From assembly GCA_964552325.1 (NCBI GenBank), contig CAZKHA010000150.1, forward strand, positions 1 to 8,515: a stretch of DNA of 8,515 bases, in the 5' to 3' direction. Shown in pieces: positions 6,211-8,515 of this stretch; positions within the stretch are counted from its first letter, which is position 1; each line of letters begins with the position of its first letter. Under the pieces are notes generated by a model. It was not told where the DNA came from, searched no databases, and worked only from the letters and a program-made list of their open reading frames with translations. The position numbers and the translations under genes are program-made. The DNA is from CAZKCK01 sp964552325 (GTDB lineage: Bacteria > Bacteroidota > Bacteroidia > Bacteroidales > TTA-H9).

Positions 6211-6546
6211 ATGCAAGTTATAGACCTTGTTAATAAATTAAACCTGAATGTGTTCGCTGGCAAAAAAGGTTTAGACAGAGAAGTTACAACCGGCTATGTT
6301 TCAGATTTGTTAAGCGATGTTATGGGAAATAGTGAAGCGGGAAGTGTATGGATAACACTACAAACCCACAAAAACACCATGGCAATTGCTTCATTACGCG
6401 ATCTTGCAGCCATTATACTTGTGAATAGTCAAGAACCGGAAGAAGATACTGCCGAACAAAGCAATGAAGAAGGAATCCCTATCCTTGGCACAACCTTGCC
6501 AACCTTTGAAATTACCGGCAAACTTTATGAACTTTTAAAAAAGTAA
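6211..6546 (+). CDS. DRTGG-domain protein, second copy
   Basis: A 111-aa soluble protein, paralogous to the one at 3977-4321 and closer to the usual hydrogenase-linked form of this family. It shows LDREVTTGYVSDLLSDVM at 21-38, then VWITLQTHKN (46-55) and LAAIILV (65-71). The ligand and role of the family are unknown. Its association with hydrogenases, phosphotransacetylase and regulatory domains suggests a small-molecule or partner-binding role, which is inference. The gene is set off by 50 bases from the hydrogenase-like gene, the largest gap within the operon, without an evident promoter. It is followed four bases later by the PHP gene. A GGAA about 20 bases upstream is too far to be a convincing ribosome binding site. 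Confidence 0.85.
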   Translation: MQVIDLVNKLNLNVFAGKKGLDREVTTGYVSDLLSDVMGNSEAGSVWITLQTHKNTMAIASLRDLAAIILVNSQEPEEDTAEQSNEEGIPILGTTLPTFEITGKLYELLKK

Positions 6547-6550
6547 GGCC

Positions 6551-7288
6551 ATGAACACCTATTCAGCCGATTTACATATCCACACATTGCTATCACCTTG
6601 TGGCGATCTGGATATGACTCCGCTGAACATTGTAAAACATGCAAGCCTTAAAAAACTTGACATCATTGGCATAACGGACCATAATAGCACCTTGCAAACA
6701 TCACTGGTAAAGGATTTTGCTGCGGAGTTTGGCATTTTTGTGCTTTCTGGAGTTGAAATAACCACCAAAGAAGAGGTGCATTGCTTGGCCTATTTCGAGT
6801 TTGATCACCATCTCGCAGAATTTCAGTCATACATGGAAAGCCATTTGCCAAAAATCGAAAACAACCCTGCAAAATTTGGCTATCAAGTTGTTATTGATAA
6901 AGATGAGAACATTGTGTATGAAGCTCCGTTTTTGCTGATAAACGGTTTAAACCAATCATTAAACCAAGTTCAACAAAAAGTTAAAGCGTTGAATGGCTTG
7001 TTTATACCTGCGCATGTAAACCGTTCCACATTCAGTTTAACCAGCCAATTAGGGTTTATCCCACCTGATTTAGTTGTGGATGCCTTAGAAGTTTCGCGGC
7101 ATATAACTCCGGCCAAATTCGTTGCACAACAACGGCTCACAAAGCCATACACGTTTATTCAAAGCTCCGATGCACATTTCCCTAACGATATCGGGTCCGT
7201 TTGCACACAGTTCAGACTTATGGAGCCAAGCTTTCAAGAAATTAGGATGGCTTTGAAAAATGAAAATGGGAGATCTGTACTTTACTAA
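6551..7288 (+). CDS. PHP-domain metal-dependent phosphoesterase
   Basis: The 245-aa protein carries the full set of PHP (polymerase and histidinol phosphatase) metal-site motifs: DLHIHT (7-12, H9 and H11), SPCGDLDMTP (15-24), ITDHN (41-45, D43 and H44), E69 in GVEIT, H77 in EEVHCLA, PAHV (153-156, H155) and SSDAH (205-209, D207 and H209). These residues bind a cluster of two or three metal ions and hydrolyse phosphoesters. The natural substrate is unknown, and no polymerase or histidine-pathway context is present. It overlaps no gene but lies four bases after the DRTGG gene and two before the next ATPase, so it is cotranscribed with the sensor genes. A role in removing a phosphate signal, or in clearing a nucleotide messenger, is conceivable but not shown. 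Confidence 0.88.
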   Translation: MNTYSADLHIHTLLSPCGDLDMTPLNIVKHASLKKLDIIGITDHNSTLQTSLVKDFAAEFGIFVLSGVEITTKEEVHCLAYFEFDHHLAEFQSYMESHLPKIENNPAKFGYQVVIDKDENIVYEAPFLLINGLNQSLNQVQQKVKALNGLFIPAHVNRSTFSLTSQLGFIPPDLVVDALEVSRHITPAKFVAQQRLTKPYTFIQSSDAHFPNDIGSVCTQFRLMEPSFQEIRMALKNENGRSVLY

Positions 7289-7290
7289 TT

Positions 7291-7839
7291 ATGAAAGACT
7301 TATCATTACATATCCTCGATATAGCCAATAATTCGATTCGCGCAGGGGCTTCATTGGTTACATTAGCCATAACCGAAAACACCGATGACGATACATTAAT
7401 TATATGTATTACGGATGATGGATGCGGAATGACCGAAGAAGAACTGAAAATGGCAAGTGACCCCTTTTTTACAAGCCGCAAAACCCGAAAAGTTGGTTTG
7501 GGTATCCCTTTATTTAAGCAGAATGCCGAACAAACAGGTGGCTGGCTTAAGCTTCAATCGACAAAAGGTAAAGGCACCAGAATTGAAGCCATGTTCAGGT
7601 TAAGCCACCTAGATAGACCTCCCATGGGCGATTTGGCCTCCGTTTTTGTGCTATTGATGGCAGGTACGCAAGGCGTTGAATTTGAGCTCAACTATGCTAC
7701 CCCTGTTGGCAAGTACAGCATAAGCTCAGTTGAAATAAAAGATATACTAGATGATGTTCCCCTTACTGAAATTGAAGTTCAAAAACAAATAGAGGGATTG
7801 ATACTAAGCAATTTGCTTGAGATTAGGTACACCAAATAA
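7291..7839 (+). CDS. Second GHKL ATPase, histidine-kinase-like, without phosphoacceptor domain
   Basis: This 182-aa protein starts directly with a GHKL fold. The N-box is DIANNSIRAGA (10-20), the G1 box is DDGCGM (42-47), the F-box is DPFFTSRKTRKVGLGI (57-72) and the lid continues to QNAEQTGG (77-84). The N-box acid is Asp rather than the more usual Glu. No HisKA dimerisation helix and no sensor domain precede it. The C-terminal 70 residues, from about 110, do not match a domain I recognise and are mostly helical in appearance (for example VEVQKQ-like EIEVQKQIEG at 160-169). Lone ATPases of this type are commonly encoded next to hydC-type genes in anaerobes, with unknown function. It closes the operon. 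No U-rich terminator is seen after its stop. Confidence 0.85.
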   Translation: MKDLSLHILDIANNSIRAGASLVTLAITENTDDDTLIICITDDGCGMTEEELKMASDPFFTSRKTRKVGLGIPLFKQNAEQTGGWLKLQSTKGKGTRIEAMFRLSHLDRPPMGDLASVFVLLMAGTQGVEFELNYATPVGKYSISSVEIKDILDDVPLTEIEVQKQIEGLILSNLLEIRYTK

Positions 7840-8120
7840 CCATGTGCTTCGATGAAGTTTCCGGTAGTTTGTCTTGAACCAAACCTTAGGCAAGGATTGT
7901 GCCCCCAAATTTGATAGTACAAAAACGTGCATTGAAGGAGTTGCTGTGTGGAAAAATGAGGCATGTAAGTTTATTTTACAAGGTTTCAGTTAGCCTATAT
8001 GGGTGTGTAAGCTTTCAGCTAAAATAGTATTGTTTAGATGCTGTAACCGGTTAAAACGCAAATCACACAACTGAATAACAACCACTTACAAAACCCTTTA
8101 TTTAGACTTGTTATAAATTT
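7840..8120. other. Intergenic stretch without a recognised gene
   Basis: Part of the 455 bases between the sensory operon and the gene at 8295. All frames are broken by stops and no RNA gene is recognised. It contains a 10-base palindrome TAACCGGTTA (8044-8053) and a 14-base sequence AACTGAATAACAAC (8069-8082) that is identical to bases 3631-3644 within the hydC operator. No convincing terminator for the upstream operon is seen. Confidence 0.6.
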
Positions 8121-8155
8121 GTGTTATTTTACTAACAATGTTAAAAATTTCACAA
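8121..8155. promoter_or_regulatory. Tandem Rex-type operator upstream of the gene at 8295
   Basis: Two abutting boxes share base 8138: GTGTTAT-TTTA-CTAACAA (8121-8138, three mismatches to TTGTTAA-N4-TTAACAA) and ATGTTAA-AAAT-TTCACAA (8138-8155). The right half TTCACAA of the second box is the other known Rex half-site form. By eye 29 of 34 bases are identical to the operator at 3847-3880, and the spacing to the -7 element is also alike (29 versus 27 bases). Confidence 0.65.
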
Positions 8156-8184
8156 AAGAGCTTGGTAAGCTGTAAGAGTATCAA

Positions 8185-8192
8185 TAATTTTG
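8185..8192 (+). promoter_or_regulatory. Probable -7 promoter element of the gene at 8295
   Basis: TAATTTTG fits TAnnTTTG, followed by CACC as at 3908-3915. CTTG at 8161-8164, one base from the -33 TTTG, lies 20 bases upstream. The leader to the ATG at 8295 would be about 95 bases. Confidence 0.5.
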
Positions 8193-8294
8193 CACCCAAA
8201 ATTAATTGTTGGCTTCTGCTTGTACAAATCATTAATTTTCCGCAACTTTGGCACAACTAAGAAATCAACCCATCAAAATACAGAACCACGTTTT

Positions 8295-8515
8295 ATGACA
8301 CAGATCAAATCATTGGCTGACCTTAAAAAGATCAAAGAAGATCTTCAGGCAAAGATCAATCTTCGCGAAAAAAGTCTTGATCCTGAGAAACTTGTTCAGG
8401 TAAAAGTAGGAATGGCTACTAGCGGAATAGCTAGCGGTGCCAAGGAAGTGATGACTTTTTTAATTGAAGAATTGGACAAAAGGAACATTGAAGCAGTTGT
8501 TACCCAAACCGGAGA
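8295..8515 (+). CDS. Thioredoxin-like ferredoxin-type protein, N-terminal part (runs off window)
   Basis: The first 73 codons are present. An N-terminal basic/acidic helix (about 5-32) is followed by QVKVGMATSGIASGAKEVM (35-53) and VVTQTG (68-73). This matches the small thioredoxin-fold (2Fe-2S) ferredoxin-type proteins encoded just before HydB/NuoF-like genes in NAD-linked hydrogenase operons. In the members I recall the first motif is ATCGIA with a Cys ligand, whereas here it is Ser43 (codon AGC). The remaining Cys residues, expected right after TQTG, are beyond the window edge. The gene has its own promoter and Rex-type operator, so it probably begins a further redox operon. The start lacks a clear Shine-Dalgarno sequence. 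Confidence 0.78.
   Translation, partial: MTQIKSLADLKKIKEDLQAKINLREKSLDPEKLVQVKVGMATSGIASGAKEVMTFLIEELDKRNIEAVVTQTG

Noticed and set aside
7979..8028. Imperfect direct repeat TTTCAGTTA / TTTCAGCTA
   Set aside because: Only two nine-base copies with one mismatch and no flanking structure. It is not a CRISPR or recognisable mobile-element feature.
8044..8053. 10-base palindrome TAACCGGTTA
   Set aside because: It occurs once in the window with no second copy or clear promoter geometry. A palindrome this short is expected by chance.

Overview
The window looks like chromosomal DNA of an anaerobic, fermentative member of the Bacteroidetes. This is an inference. It rests on a base composition of roughly 40% GC, mostly weak or absent Shine-Dalgarno sequences, three promoter-like -7 elements of the Bacteroidetes form TAnnTTTG, and the protein families present. 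Genus cannot be set from the sequence.

Left arm, minus strand (1-3579): a three-gene operon hydC-hydB-hydA, read right to left, encodes a soluble trimeric NAD-linked [FeFe]-hydrogenase (group A). HydA carries a full set of iron-sulphur sites plus the H-cluster domain. HydC is a NuoE-like [2Fe-2S] subunit. HydB is a short NuoF-like flavoprotein (387 aa) that lacks both terminal iron-sulphur domains of the bifurcating-type subunit. A strong UUCG-capped hairpin follows hydA, and beyond it the first 11 codons of a response regulator run off the window edge.

Right arm, plus strand (3977-7839): a six-gene, closely packed operon that appears to be regulatory rather than catalytic. In order it encodes a DRTGG-domain protein, an RsbW-like ATPase, a PAS-less putative sensory [FeFe]-hydrogenase-like protein, a second DRTGG protein, a PHP-domain phosphoesterase, and a second GHKL ATPase without a phosphoacceptor domain. 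After a 455-base gap, a gene for a thioredoxin-like ferredoxin-type protein starts at 8295 and runs off the end. In relatives such a gene usually leads into a further HydB/HydA-type set.

Regulation: the most striking non-coding signal is a set of inverted repeats of the form TTGTTAA-N4-TTAACAA, which match the operator of the NADH/NAD+-sensing repressor Rex. They occur as tandem pairs in front of all three transcription units: 3626-3664 before hydC, 3846-3880 before the sensory operon, and 8121-8155 before the last gene. The last two pairs are near-copies of each other and sit at nearly the same distance from a -7 element. The picture is a redox-controlled regulon in which an NADH-linked hydrogenase, a putative H2/redox sensor module and a downstream electron-transfer unit are co-induced when NADH is high. 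No maturation genes (hydE, hydF, hydG) and no rex gene lie in the window.
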